Source of the DNA: Marinarcus sediminis
Lineage (GTDB): Bacteria > Campylobacterota > Campylobacteria > Campylobacterales > Arcobacteraceae
DNA: 64,000 bases
Assembly (NCBI RefSeq): GCF_048571275.1
Contig: NZ_CP182357.1
Coordinates: 930,001 to 994,000, forward strand
Direction: 5' to 3'
Part shown: positions 33,820-42,319 of the stretch, piece by piece
Layout of the letters: each line of letters begins with the position of its first letter
Position numbering within the stretch: position 1 is the stretch's first letter
Program-made: the position numbers and the translations under genes
Notes under the pieces: generated by a model
Told to the model about the DNA's origin: nothing
Seen by the model: only the letters and a program-made list of their open reading frames with translations
The model's database searches: none

Positions 33820-35769
33820 ATGGGTTATTACAAAACAATACTTTTGTCTTTAGGACTCAGTTCATTTCTTTTAAGTGGATGTGCAAGCAATAACGAGGCT
33901 TTGTCAACGAATATAACGACTATAGAAAAGAGCAAAAGAGAGCAATTAAAAGATAAAATTAATGTAGGTGTCAGCGGAAGTCAAAACTTTAAAGCATATG
34001 TGGACAGCGACGATTACCGTTTAAAATATCTGTGTTACAACAACAATGAGAAGCTGTGTAACTATTACGATGCAAAAAAACACAGCTATACCAATGGGGC
34101 TGTGGATGAAGAGCAATTTTATATCTACCCAAGTGGATACGCTCCCTTGTTTTCACCTTCTACAAGAAATGTACAGTGTGGAACAGGAAGTTTAGCTGGT
34201 TGGTTAGCTGTGTTTATGGTTGAGCCTTTTGGCATGGCTGACCATAATAAAAAAAATCCAATGGTCTGTTACAGCAATTTTACCAAAGTAGACAGCACTC
34301 AAATGGGTGTTCGTTTTGTGTGGGGAATGTTGACCTTTATGACTCCGTTTGTAACAGCAGGAAATATGCACACTCAAATGTTCGATGCCCAAAGTTTCAA
34401 AGAGGCGATTTATATATCAAACATTGAGTCATTTAAAACTCAACTGTTTGAGCTCTCAACAAAATATAACCTTGAAGGTGGGTTTGATGTTATCTATTTA
34501 GAACAAGGCGACATTAAAGAGAATTTGGAAGACAAATACAGTGAACTGCTTACTTCTGAGGTCAAAAAAGCGGGTGTGATTTTCTTAGAAAAACAGAGCA
34601 ATCGTTTGTTGTCGATTAATGTTTTCAATAAGTATAAAAATGAGCATCTCATGAAAGCCATCTCTCTTCAAATAGAGGATTTGCTTGAAAATATAGAAAA
34701 AAACAATCGATATGTTTTAAAATATGAAGATATTTTGCCTTTTATTCCCGCTGAAATCACCCCACCTGCCATTCCAGCCGTTCCCAAATTGGTTAAAAGT
34801 GAATATGAAAAACAGAGAGAATTTGAAGCAAAAGTCAAAAAAGCAGTAGAAGAACGAGAGAGTGAAATAAGAAACTTGCAACGAAAATATTCACAAGACG
34901 TAGAAGAGAGAAACAGCTACATTGACAATTTACAAAAAGCGTATGAGCAATATTTAGAGCAAACCAGTACAAAGAAAAACAGACTCTTAAGTGAACTTAA
35001 AAAAAGCCTGCCGGTGGTATCAAAAGTGCTGTTTTTAGAGAACACCTCAGGGTATGGTGCCAAAGAGTTCAAATACGATGCCGAGCGTGAAAAACTCTAT
35101 TTTAACATCTACTCTCACAATAAAGATTTCAATCAAGAGGTGGTAGCTTCAGTACAAGCAAACATGGCAAGAAAGATTAAAGAGAACAAAAGTTTTAAAA
35201 TCATTCCTAAGATAACAGCGACTGCTAGCGCCATTGAGTTGTCGGGATTTGATATTTTAGAGACCTCTTCAAACCAAAGTTTTGAAACACAATACACCAA
35301 TATCAATTTCAAACCACAAATTGTTTCGGTTGTGGTCAAAGGAACCAAAGAGAGCATCACCAAAGATGTTTCCAATAAGTTCAAAAAATACAAACAAAAA
35401 GACCAAACCATTGTAGACACGTCAACCAAAGAGATGTGGTACATTCAAGTAGCAAAAACTGTCAATGCACAAGTGCCAAAATGGTTCAGTAATCCAATCT
35501 CAAATGGTGCGATTATTGGTTATGGAGAAGCTGAAACCCTAGAAGAAGCCAAAGTCAATGCCCGAAATGATTTGGCTTATATGGTCAGTGCCAAAATCAA
35601 CACCGTGTATGAAAAAAACCGATCAATTGATGAGTTTAAAAGCTTCAAAGAGATCAAAAAACAAACCAAACAAACCTCAGAAGTGGAACTGACATCCAGT
35701 GATTATAAAATTTATAAACAAGATAATGCAGATGGGAGATGGTATGTGGGGTTTGTTTATGCGCGATAA
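33820..35769 (+). CDS. Large LPP20-domain lipoprotein
   Basis: A 649-residue predicted lipoprotein (lipobox LLSG-C near residue 21). A first region (about 50-210) contains two hydrophobic Gly-rich stretches (AGWLAVFMVEPFGM, FVWGMLTFMTPFV). A charged coiled coil spans about 328-385. The C-terminal about 110 residues are an LPP20-type domain: PKWFSNPISNGAIIGYGEAETLEEAK and a closing GRWYVGFVY. LPP20 is a Helicobacter surface lipoprotein family; function unknown. No partner gene is adjacent. Confidence 0.75.
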   Translation: MGYYKTILLSLGLSSFLLSGCASNNEALSTNITTIEKSKREQLKDKINVGVSGSQNFKAYVDSDDYRLKYLCYNNNEKLCNYYDAKKHSYTNGAVDEEQFYIYPSGYAPLFSPSTRNVQCGTGSLAGWLAVFMVEPFGMADHNKKNPMVCYSNFTKVDSTQMGVRFVWGMLTFMTPFVTAGNMHTQMFDAQSFKEAIYISNIESFKTQLFELSTKYNLEGGFDVIYLEQGDIKENLEDKYSELLTSEVKKAGVIFLEKQSNRLLSINVFNKYKNEHLMKAISLQIEDLLENIEKNNRYVLKYEDILPFIPAEITPPAIPAVPKLVKSEYEKQREFEAKVKKAVEERESEIRNLQRKYSQDVEERNSYIDNLQKAYEQYLEQTSTKKNRLLSELKKSLPVVSKVLFLENTSGYGAKEFKYDAEREKLYFNIYSHNKDFNQEVVASVQANMARKIKENKSFKIIPKITATASAIELSGFDILETSSNQSFETQYTNINFKPQIVSVVVKGTKESITKDVSNKFKKYKQKDQTIVDTSTKEMWYIQVAKTVNAQVPKWFSNPISNGAIIGYGEAETLEEAKVNARNDLAYMVSAKINTVYEKNRSIDEFKSFKEIKKQTKQTSEVELTSSDYKIYKQDNADGRWYVGFVYAR

Positions 35770-35830
35770 ACTTTCATGCAGAATGACGACTTATTTTAAT
35801 AAGCATCTTTGTGCATAACTCTGCGTTGCA

Positions 35831-35885
35831 AAGAAAAGAATACCAACTCATTTACAACAAGTAAAATCCTTGATATTCTTTTCTT
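35831..35885. repeat. Nested stem-loop
   Basis: Outer arms of 12 bp, AAGAAAAGAATA (35831-35842) and TATTCTTTTCTT (35874-35885), enclose an inner hairpin TTTAC-AACAA-GTAAA (35851-35865). It could be the terminator of the LPP20 lipoprotein gene (about 60 bases upstream) or a structured repeat. Confidence 0.5.
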
Positions 35886-35910
35886 CACGCCTTGATTTAT
35901 TTTCAAATCT

Positions 35911-35929
35911 ACTCATTTAAATAAGTCTT
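35911..35929 (+). repeat. Direct repeat copy 1 flanking the restriction-modification genes
   Basis: ACTCATTTAAATAAGTCTT, identical at 18 of 19 positions to ACTCATTCAAATAAGTCTT at 39175-39193. The two copies bracket the C, R and M genes. Confidence 0.6.
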
Positions 35930-35993
35930 GGGTTTGAAAGCTAAAACTTTATTTAACTCAATAATTATATTTAAATTACTGCTATCTTTTAAT

Positions 35994-36011
35994 AACTTGT
36001 TATAGCAAGTT
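35994..36011. promoter_or_regulatory. Candidate C-box of the controller gene
   Basis: AACTTG-TTATAG-CAAGTT, a 6-6-6 palindrome 58 bases before the controller ATG. A half-site, CTTGTTATA (35996-36004), recurs in inverted form as TATAACAAG at 36051-36059. C-protein operators usually come as paired palindromes upstream of the C gene. Confidence 0.45.
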
Positions 36012-36069
36012 GTTGAAAATTACTATTAATAATAAAATCAGAAAACTTCTTATAACAAGGTATCCATAA

Positions 36070-36309
36070 ATGAAAAATATTGAAGAATTCGATATTGATG
36101 AACTTCACAAACGAATTGGTGATAATGTTAAAAGATTGAGAGAAGAAAAAAAATTAAGTCAATTAGAATTATCTCATGCTATAGGACACAAAAGTGTTAG
36201 TGTAATTTCAAATGGTGAAATTTATCATAATAAGAGCCGATTCAATGTAGAACATCTGGGCAAAATAGCATACGTTTTAGATGTCAATATTGAAGAATTC
36301 TTTAAATAA
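36070..36309 (+). CDS. XRE-type controller (C) protein of the restriction-modification system
   Basis: A 79-residue protein that is almost only a Cro/C1-type helix-turn-helix: IGDNVKRLREEKKLSQLELSHAIGHKSVSVISNGE, then a helix ending NIEEFFK. Size and position directly before a restriction gene (11-base gap) match C proteins, which delay and balance restriction enzyme expression through operators before their own gene. Codon choice is very AT-rich, like the next two genes. Confidence 0.85.
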   Translation: MKNIEEFDIDELHKRIGDNVKRLREEKKLSQLELSHAIGHKSVSVISNGEIYHNKSRFNVEHLGKIAYVLDVNIEEFFK

Positions 36310-36320
36310 GGGATGAATAA

Positions 36321-37265
36321 ATGAATATAATAGAATATTTGAGAAAAGAAGTTATTTCTGATCTATTTCAAGTTAATTCTTTTAATAATAATTGGAATAC
36401 TTTATGGAAAGCACAAATTAATGATAAAATCTTTATTAATGGGCAAGTTTGTGCTCAAAGTATCTTAGATTTAGGGGATGATTTAGGTGAGATTTTTAAG
36501 AATGCTCGAAGTGCAGGAAGAACACAGTCTGGGGTAAGTGCAGCTGGTACAACATGGGAAGGTTTAATTTGTTGGTATTTGAATTTTTGTTTAATAAATA
36601 CAAATGTAGTTGTAATTAAACAAAAAAAAGCAAATATGCCAAATCCTATATCTGATGCATTAACTGTAATGTACGGGGCTTCTCCATCAAATACTGAAGC
36701 AGATTTAATTGCTGTAGTTTTCCCAAATACTGCTGAGTATAGTAGCGATATTACACAACTGAGTAGGTTACCTATTTTTACTGATATACCTTTGTTCAGA
36801 AGAAATAATATTTTTAAATATAAAGAAGCATTAAATGAATTAGTTAGTAGAGATTCAAACGATATTCAGATTAATGTTATTCAATGTAAAACTAATTGGA
36901 ATGATAATGCTCAAATACCAATGTTATGGGATATGGTTTATAATGCACAAGGGTTTCAAAGAAATAATATTAGCGTAGGTGTTAATAATTATTCTTTGAA
37001 TAGTTTTAATAGATTTTCTTATTCTTTTGTTACTGTTCCGACAACAAATAGAGCCAAAATAAAATCAACTTCAGTTGCTGTAAAACGAGTATGCACGTTA
37101 TCTGGAGGTAATTATTGGGGGTATCCAACTTCTAATAACATAGCAAGTTCAATTAAAGATATATTTAATAGAAACTTTTCTGCTGGAATAATTCCAAATA
37201 TTAGAACATCTTTAACGAATGCATTACCTGATATTAATACAGAATTTAGCTATTTCAATTTATAA
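36321..37265 (+). CDS. Putative type II restriction endonuclease
   Basis: A 314-residue protein with no signal or transmembrane segment. A PD-(D/E)xK-like core is visible: E-A-D near residue 128-130 (NTEADLIAVVFP) and a Q-x-K site near 188-190 (NVIQCKTNWND). Position between a controller gene and a convergent cytosine methyltransferase makes it the restriction partner. I cannot name its recognition site or subfamily with confidence. AAGGG lies upstream. The stop is one base from the methyltransferase stop, so the two genes converge with no terminator between. Confidence 0.75.
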   Translation: MNIIEYLRKEVISDLFQVNSFNNNWNTLWKAQINDKIFINGQVCAQSILDLGDDLGEIFKNARSAGRTQSGVSAAGTTWEGLICWYLNFCLINTNVVVIKQKKANMPNPISDALTVMYGASPSNTEADLIAVVFPNTAEYSSDITQLSRLPIFTDIPLFRRNNIFKYKEALNELVSRDSNDIQINVIQCKTNWNDNAQIPMLWDMVYNAQGFQRNNISVGVNNYSLNSFNRFSYSFVTVPTTNRAKIKSTSVAVKRVCTLSGGNYWGYPTSNNIASSIKDIFNRNFSAGIIPNIRTSLTNALPDINTEFSYFNL

Positions 37266-37266
37266 G

Positions 37267-38649
37267 CTAACTCAGTAGTTTATAAATATGCTTTGCAATT
37301 TCTCTAGCCATTAAAGGAGGAACAGCATTTCCAACTTGAGTATATTGGGGAACTTCTGTTTTTCTTTTTATGCCACCAGTTGTTTCTTTAGACTTGAATT
37401 CAAAATAGTCAGGGAATGACTGAAATCTTGCTTGTTCTCTTACTGTCATTGTTCTAGGATATATTGGATGAATTACATCATCAGGGATACTGACAACTGT
37501 TGGAGATGGAGCATCGATTTTTAAAGGTCTTTGTGAATGTTTTTTTGTCCCAAGTTCTAAGATGATACTAATAAAATCTTTTTTATTTTTAGCAATTATT
37601 TTTCCATTTGGTGCTTTTGCAGGAAAAGTGCATGTACTAATGTAGGCTTCAATTTCTGCTAAGTAATTATTATCAAGGGAAGTATTATATTTAGAGACAA
37701 TATTAAATATTTTTGAAGGTATATTGTTCAATTGTAAATACTGATAAATACTAAATCTTAGAGTGACTTTTTCATTATGGTTTCTTTCAATTTGATTTTC
37801 AATCTTTTTAGAAGGATTGTTAATAATTTTATAAAAATTGCTTTCTTTATTTAATTTAGTTAAATATTCTGAATTATTCCAGTCATTACCAATTAGGTCA
37901 GAAATAGCATCATTAACTGTGAAAAAATTTTCTTTTTTTGTTGGAATTGGGCAAAGTGGAGATGTTTCTTTATTTTTAAAGTAATGTTCACTAAACCAAA
38001 TACTATTTGTGGCATAAAGATTTTTTTTCTTTGCAATATCTTCTCTAACTGCCAATAGCATAACTCTTGGCCTATTTTGAGGAACTCCATAATGTATTGC
38101 ATTCAGTTGTAATTCTTGGACAATGTATTTTGGATTAGATGTTTCTAAATATTTTTTAATTTGTTTAAAGGGAGCATCTTCTTCATATTTATTAAATTTT
38201 TGTCTCATTCCAACAACATTTTCCATTAGAACTACTTTTGGCTGAAAGATTTCAACATATTCAAGATATTGCCAAGGAAGTTCATTTCGATGATCTTTAG
38301 GATTTCGTTTTCCTGCAAGTGAAAAACCTTGACAAGGAGGACCTCCTACGATTAAGTCTAAGTCTCCAATTTTATTTTTTATAGAATTTAATAATTCAGG
38401 TTGTTTTAAAAGAGCAATTGTTTCACCAATGAAAAGTTTTTTAGATAATTTTTCCTTATCTGAGAGCTTTAAAAATTCCTTCCATTCATTTTCATCTAAT
38501 AGTTGTTTAATTAAATTATGATAAAAAGTTTCTCCTGCCATAGAAGATTTTTCTACTGCAAATGTAAGATTAAATCCTACGGATTCAAAACCTAATGATA
38601 ATCCTCCACAGCCTGCAAAAAGATCAATATAATTTAATTTTTTTCCCAT
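37267..38649 (-). CDS. DNA (cytosine-5) methyltransferase
   Basis: A 460-residue C5-cytosine DNA methyltransferase. Ordered motifs: I DLFAGCGGLSLGFES, IV GGPPCQGFSLAGKRN with the catalytic cysteine, VI MENV, VIII QNRPRVMLLAV, and X QVGNAVPPLMAREIA. The target-recognition region lies between about 215 and 395. It should protect the site cut by the neighbouring endonuclease. AT-rich codon use suggests acquisition with the C and R genes. Confidence 0.93.
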   Translation of the reverse strand: MGKKLNYIDLFAGCGGLSLGFESVGFNLTFAVEKSSMAGETFYHNLIKQLLDENEWKEFLKLSDKEKLSKKLFIGETIALLKQPELLNSIKNKIGDLDLIVGGPPCQGFSLAGKRNPKDHRNELPWQYLEYVEIFQPKVVLMENVVGMRQKFNKYEEDAPFKQIKKYLETSNPKYIVQELQLNAIHYGVPQNRPRVMLLAVREDIAKKKNLYATNSIWFSEHYFKNKETSPLCPIPTKKENFFTVNDAISDLIGNDWNNSEYLTKLNKESNFYKIINNPSKKIENQIERNHNEKVTLRFSIYQYLQLNNIPSKIFNIVSKYNTSLDNNYLAEIEAYISTCTFPAKAPNGKIIAKNKKDFISIILELGTKKHSQRPLKIDAPSPTVVSIPDDVIHPIYPRTMTVREQARFQSFPDYFEFKSKETTGGIKRKTEVPQYTQVGNAVPPLMAREIAKHIYKLLS

Positions 38650-39174
38650 ATTTATCTACATTATCCTAATATTTATTGAGAGTGAAGTGTACCATTTTCT
38701 TTTTTGATTTATTGTTAATATAGTAAGGTGAATATTTGATGTTATAAAATCTCAACATCTACAGAATTCGAATGTTTATTTTTTATTTCGGACAAAGCTG
38801 AGGATTGCGTGAATGAAAAAGAGTGATAAATTCACTTTTTTTATGAGTTTCACAAGCAAGATGCTAAAGTGAAACGACTAAATTCCAAAATGGATAAAAT
38901 GGAAGTTTTAATAAGCGAGGAAACTTTTGGCTTCGAAGCAGTTGGTGTCTTTCTTGTTTCTTCTTTGCCACCAAAGAAGATGCCGAAACAAAGTGACTAA
39001 ATTCTGGTACAGACAAAAGAGCGAGACAGCCGAAGGATGCTCAAGAGAGATTCAAAATTAGTTAAATCAAAATTTATATAAATATTACAAAATGAAATAT
39101 TTTAAAAGACTAATAGTTTTTATTGGTTTTAATACCCCTATAAACGATGATGCATTACAAAAAAATAAATATTT

Positions 39175-39193
39175 ACTCATTCAAATAAGTCTT
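39175..39193 (+). repeat. Direct repeat copy 2
   Basis: ACTCATTCAAATAAGTCTT, one mismatch to the copy at 35911-35929, 3.26 kb away in the same orientation. Confidence 0.6.
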
Positions 39194-39224
39194 TAATATA
39201 AATATAACTTTTATGTAACTTTAG

Positions 39225-39230
39225 TATAAT
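39225..39230 (+). promoter_or_regulatory. Probable -10 box of the small ORF / Abi_2 unit
   Basis: A consensus TATAAT 29 bases before the first ATG of the two-gene unit; the -35 region is AT-rich without a clear TTGACA. Confidence 0.55.
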
Positions 39231-39258
39231 AACGTTAATCTAATCTAAAGAGTAACCT

Positions 39259-39354
39259 ATGTTTTTAAGTGCACCTAAAGATAACCTAAGTTATGATTTT
39301 ACTAACACACCTCTTCCACCTCTTAGCAATGTGCCAAAGAAGGGGTCTTCTTAA
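39259..39354 (+). CDS. 31-residue ORF coupled to the Abi_2 gene
   Basis: ATG to TAA encoding a 31-residue Pro/Ser/Asn-rich peptide (MFLSAPKDNLSYDFTNTPLP...). Its TAA overlaps the next ATG as TAATG, and AAGAAGGGG near its end can serve as the ribosome-binding site of the downstream gene. It could be a leader peptide setting Abi_2 translation, or a very small antitoxin. No homologue known to me. Confidence 0.5.
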   Translation: MFLSAPKDNLSYDFTNTPLPPLSNVPKKGSS

Positions 39355-40301
39355 TGTCTACATTTCATGACCAACTTCGGAATATAAAAAATCAAGAAAA
39401 CTTGTATCAGAAAAAACATAAAACTTTTGAAGAGCAATTGCAAATTTTAAAAGAGAGAAAACTAAAAATCACTAATGACGATTTTGTGTTAACTAAATTA
39501 AAACATATTAATTATTATAGAATGAGTGCTTACTTCTTACCTTTTCAATATCCCAAAAATTCAATAAATAAAAATCAATTTCTTTTTAATACAACATTTG
39601 AAGATATTTTATCGTTGTATTATTTTGATTGTGAACTTAGAAAAATAGTTTTTGAAGCCATTGAAAGTATAGAGATATATTTTAGAACACAAATTGCTTA
39701 TTTTCATTCTCAAAGTTATGATGCATTTGGTTATCTTGAATTAAAAAATTTCAGAGAAAATAAGATTGAAAAATTTGATGAATTACAAGCTGATATATTA
39801 AAAGAAAAAAGCAGATCAAAAGAGTTTTTTATTAAACATTTTAAAGAAAAATACAATTCATATGATTTACCCGTTTGGAGTGTAGTAGAAATAATTTCTT
39901 TTGGAACACTCTCAAAGTTTTATATGATTTTAAAAGAAAAAGAACAAAACGAAGTGATACAAAAGATAAAAGGCATCAATAAACTGGTTTTTTATAAATG
40001 GTTTCATGCGTTATCAAGTGTAAGAAATATTTGTGCTCATCACAGTAGATTATGGAACAGAACATTGGGTGTCAGTTTTGAAATCCCAAAAGGGTTTGAT
40101 TCATTTGAAAAGATGGAAAAAAGTAAAAATAAACTCTTTTTTTCATTAAGTGTCATTGAATATCTTTTGACATGTATAGGAGAAGATGAAGTTGAATTCA
40201 AAATGAAATTAAAAAACCTTTTACAAAAATATCCAAATATCAAAATTGAACAAATGGGTTTTATCAATAATTGGGAAGAAAATCCTATTTGGAAAGAGTA
40301 A
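39354..40301 (+). CDS. Abi_2 family abortive infection protein (AbiD/AbiF-like, HEPN)
   Basis: A 315-residue all-alpha protein of the Abi_2 family. N-terminal KTFEEQLQILKERKL and NYYRMSAYFLPF are typical. The C-terminal RNICAHHSRLWNR (R224 to H229) is the R-x4-H active site of HEPN ribonucleases, so an RNA-cleaving toxin acting on infection is likely. It is translationally coupled to the 31-codon ORF and sits next to the restriction-modification genes, making a compact defence patch. Confidence 0.88.
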   Translation: MSTFHDQLRNIKNQENLYQKKHKTFEEQLQILKERKLKITNDDFVLTKLKHINYYRMSAYFLPFQYPKNSINKNQFLFNTTFEDILSLYYFDCELRKIVFEAIESIEIYFRTQIAYFHSQSYDAFGYLELKNFRENKIEKFDELQADILKEKSRSKEFFIKHFKEKYNSYDLPVWSVVEIISFGTLSKFYMILKEKEQNEVIQKIKGINKLVFYKWFHALSSVRNICAHHSRLWNRTLGVSFEIPKGFDSFEKMEKSKNKLFFSLSVIEYLLTCIGEDEVEFKMKLKNLLQKYPNIKIEQMGFINNWEENPIWKE

Positions 40302-40425
40302 TCCAACTTTCAGCCCTCCCCACATTTAAACTTCCTTTCAAAAAAATTCATCTTTTAAAATTAATGCCAAACTTATTCTAAGTGAATAAAATTACATATT
40401 CAAAACATATTTAAGGATTTTATTC

Positions 40426-40935
40426 ATGGCAACAATTGGAATATTGATTGCGAGTGCGAACAACAATCAACAGTTGGGGTTACGGCTTGAAGAGTTGGCA
40501 AAAAAGTTGAAGTGTGATGTGTCGTTGATCAATTTGGTGGATTTGAATTTGCCGTTATACAGTACGGTTGAAGAAGAGAGAAACGGGGTTCCTGATGTAG
40601 CAAAAGATTTGGCGTTAAAAATACTGTCACTCAAAGCGTTTATCATTGTTGCACCTGAATACAATGGGGTTATGCCTCCTGTTCTTAACAACGCCATGGC
40701 TTGGACTTCACGCGCAACAAAAGATTGGCGAGATGCGTTTAATGAAAAGATTGTAGGCTTAGCCACACACAGTGGTGGCGGTGGAGCAAAAGGTTTGCAA
40801 GCCATGAGAATTATGTTTCAACACTTAGGTGCCAACATTTTAGCACGAGAACTTTTAACGACATATGAGAAGCCTTTAAATGAAGAGAGCGCAAAAAATA
40901 TGATTTTACAGTTAATGAAGCTTTCAAAAGTTTAA
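40426..40935 (+). CDS. NAD(P)H-dependent FMN reductase family protein
   Basis: A 169-residue flavodoxin-fold protein. FMN-phosphate loop region IGILIASANNNQQLG at the N-terminus and the family signature APEYNGVMPPVLNNAMAWTSR in the middle. Family members reduce quinones, azo compounds, chromate or free flavin with NAD(P)H. AAGGA lies 11 bases before the ATG. Stand-alone gene. Confidence 0.9.
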   Translation: MATIGILIASANNNQQLGLRLEELAKKLKCDVSLINLVDLNLPLYSTVEEERNGVPDVAKDLALKILSLKAFIIVAPEYNGVMPPVLNNAMAWTSRATKDWRDAFNEKIVGLATHSGGGGAKGLQAMRIMFQHLGANILARELLTTYEKPLNEESAKNMILQLMKLSKV

Positions 40936-40981
40936 AGATACTTTTGTTACTATTAAGTTATATTAAAAAAGAAAGGTAAAA

Positions 40982-41281
40982 ATGAAGCGACAAAAAAGTA
41001 AACTGTTTTTTTTGATATTTATTTTTCCTCTTTTTTTATTGGGCAGTGATTTTGACACAGCATTAACAAGTTATAAAAAGGGCGATTACCCAATGGCTTT
41101 GTATATGTTTGACAAATCATGTAAAAACGGAAACAAGCAAGGGTGTTATAACTTAGCTGTGATGTACAAACAAGGTCAAGGTATCAATCCTTGTAATCAA
41201 AAAGCTCAAGAGTACTTCTCTATAGCTTGTGAACAAGATGCCAAAGAGTGCCGTTTCAGTCGTTTGAATAACAAGGGTTGA
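40982..41281 (+). CDS. Short secreted Sel1-repeat protein
   Basis: A 99-residue protein with an N-terminal signal peptide (about 1-21, ending FLLGS). One to two Sel1/TPR-like repeats follow, including KSCKNGNKQGCYNLAVMYKQGQG, with cysteine pairs spaced as in Helicobacter Hcp proteins; the C-terminal repeat is partial. Probably periplasmic; function unknown. Confidence 0.75.
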   Translation: MKRQKSKLFFLIFIFPLFLLGSDFDTALTSYKKGDYPMALYMFDKSCKNGNKQGCYNLAVMYKQGQGINPCNQKAQEYFSIACEQDAKECRFSRLNNKG

Positions 41282-41361
41282 ATATTTCTCTTTTTTCTTA
41301 TGGTTTAACCAAGAGGCATCCACAAATTCTATGGTATAATCACTCTTTTTAAAGAGGATTC

Positions 41362-42279
41362 ATGCAAAACATTTCAACAACACTTATCCCTATTTTTGCT
41401 CTTATTTCCATTGGATATTTTTTAAAAAGAGTGAAGTTTCCTTCGCAAGAGTTTTGGCCAATGGCAGACAGATTTACGTACTATATTCTTTTTCCTGCAC
41501 TGTTAATTTACAAATTATCAATGGCAAATTTGACGCAAGTCAACAGCTTAAATGTGGTCGCAAGTGGTTTGTTGTCTATTTTAATTATGCTTTTTCTTAC
41601 TGTTGCTATTGGCTTTTTTAGAACAATAGAGCGTAAAGCTTTTACCTCTATTATTCAAGGGGCTATTCGTTTTAATACCTATGTTTTTTTGGCATTAATA
41701 GATGCGCTTTTAGGTGATGCGGGGTTGGTCATTGCAGCTGTGTTAATTGCTTTTGCCATACCCTTTATTAACTTTTTGTGTATTGGAGCCTTTTCATACT
41801 ATATCAATAAAGATGATTTAAATTTTGTAAAATTTGCCAAATCTATTTTAACCAATCCTTTGATTGTGGCGTGTTTTGTGGGAGGAGCAATTAATATCAG
41901 TGGCATGGTTTTACCTCAAGCGGCGGTCAATACCATCTCTATTTTAAGTGCAGCCGCACTTCCTTTGGGGCTGTTGTCTGTGGGGGTTGGCTTAGAACTT
42001 TCACATATGAGCAGTGCCAAATTTGAACTCTTTATCGCAACACTGTTAAAACTTGTGATTTTCCCCGTATTGATATTTTTTGTGGGCTCTTGGTGTGAAG
42101 TCAGCAAAGAGGCGCTTTTTGTTTTGGTTCTGTTTGCTTCTATGCCTACAGCGAGTTCAAGTTACATTTTAGCGAGACAGCTTGGCGGTGATTTGAAGCT
42201 GATGTCCTCCATTATAACGGTACAAACCTTGGTTTCAATGCTCACCATTGGGCTTGTTTTAAGTGCAATTAATACTTAA
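41362..42279 (+). CDS. AEC family transporter
   Basis: A 305-residue inner-membrane permease of the auxin efflux carrier/malonate transporter family, with about ten hydrophobic helices. IPIFALISIGYFLKR at the N-terminus, RFNTYVFLALIDALLGD in the first half and ASMPTASSSYILARQLGGD in the second are family hallmarks. Substrate unknown, commonly an organic acid. The next gene begins 40 bases later. Confidence 0.9.
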   Translation: MQNISTTLIPIFALISIGYFLKRVKFPSQEFWPMADRFTYYILFPALLIYKLSMANLTQVNSLNVVASGLLSILIMLFLTVAIGFFRTIERKAFTSIIQGAIRFNTYVFLALIDALLGDAGLVIAAVLIAFAIPFINFLCIGAFSYYINKDDLNFVKFAKSILTNPLIVACFVGGAINISGMVLPQAAVNTISILSAAALPLGLLSVGVGLELSHMSSAKFELFIATLLKLVIFPVLIFFVGSWCEVSKEALFVLVLFASMPTASSSYILARQLGGDLKLMSSIITVQTLVSMLTIGLVLSAINT

Positions 42280-42319
42280 GATGATTTTGAGTATCATCTT
42301 AAAAGAATAAAGGATTACA

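Larger units (their letters stand above)
35770..36069. other. Intergenic region with hairpins, upstream edge of the defence patch
   Basis: About 300 bases without a gene. It contains a nested stem-loop (35831-35885), a CTTATT/AATAAG hairpin near 35792, one copy of the 19-bp direct repeat (35911-35929) and a palindrome before the controller gene (35994-36011). Confidence 0.6.
38650..39258. other. 609-base intergenic region between the methyltransferase and abortive-infection genes
   Basis: No convincing ORF. Positions 38790-39050 are less AT-rich than the flanks and read like decayed or repeated DNA; GACTAAATTC occurs twice, about 120 bases apart. The second direct repeat copy (39175-39193) and a TATAAT promoter box (39225-39230) follow. 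Confidence 0.55.

Noticed and set aside
33820..35769. LPP20 lipoprotein as part of the defence patch
   Set aside because: Its codon use and envelope features match the resident genome, and it lies outside the direct repeats.
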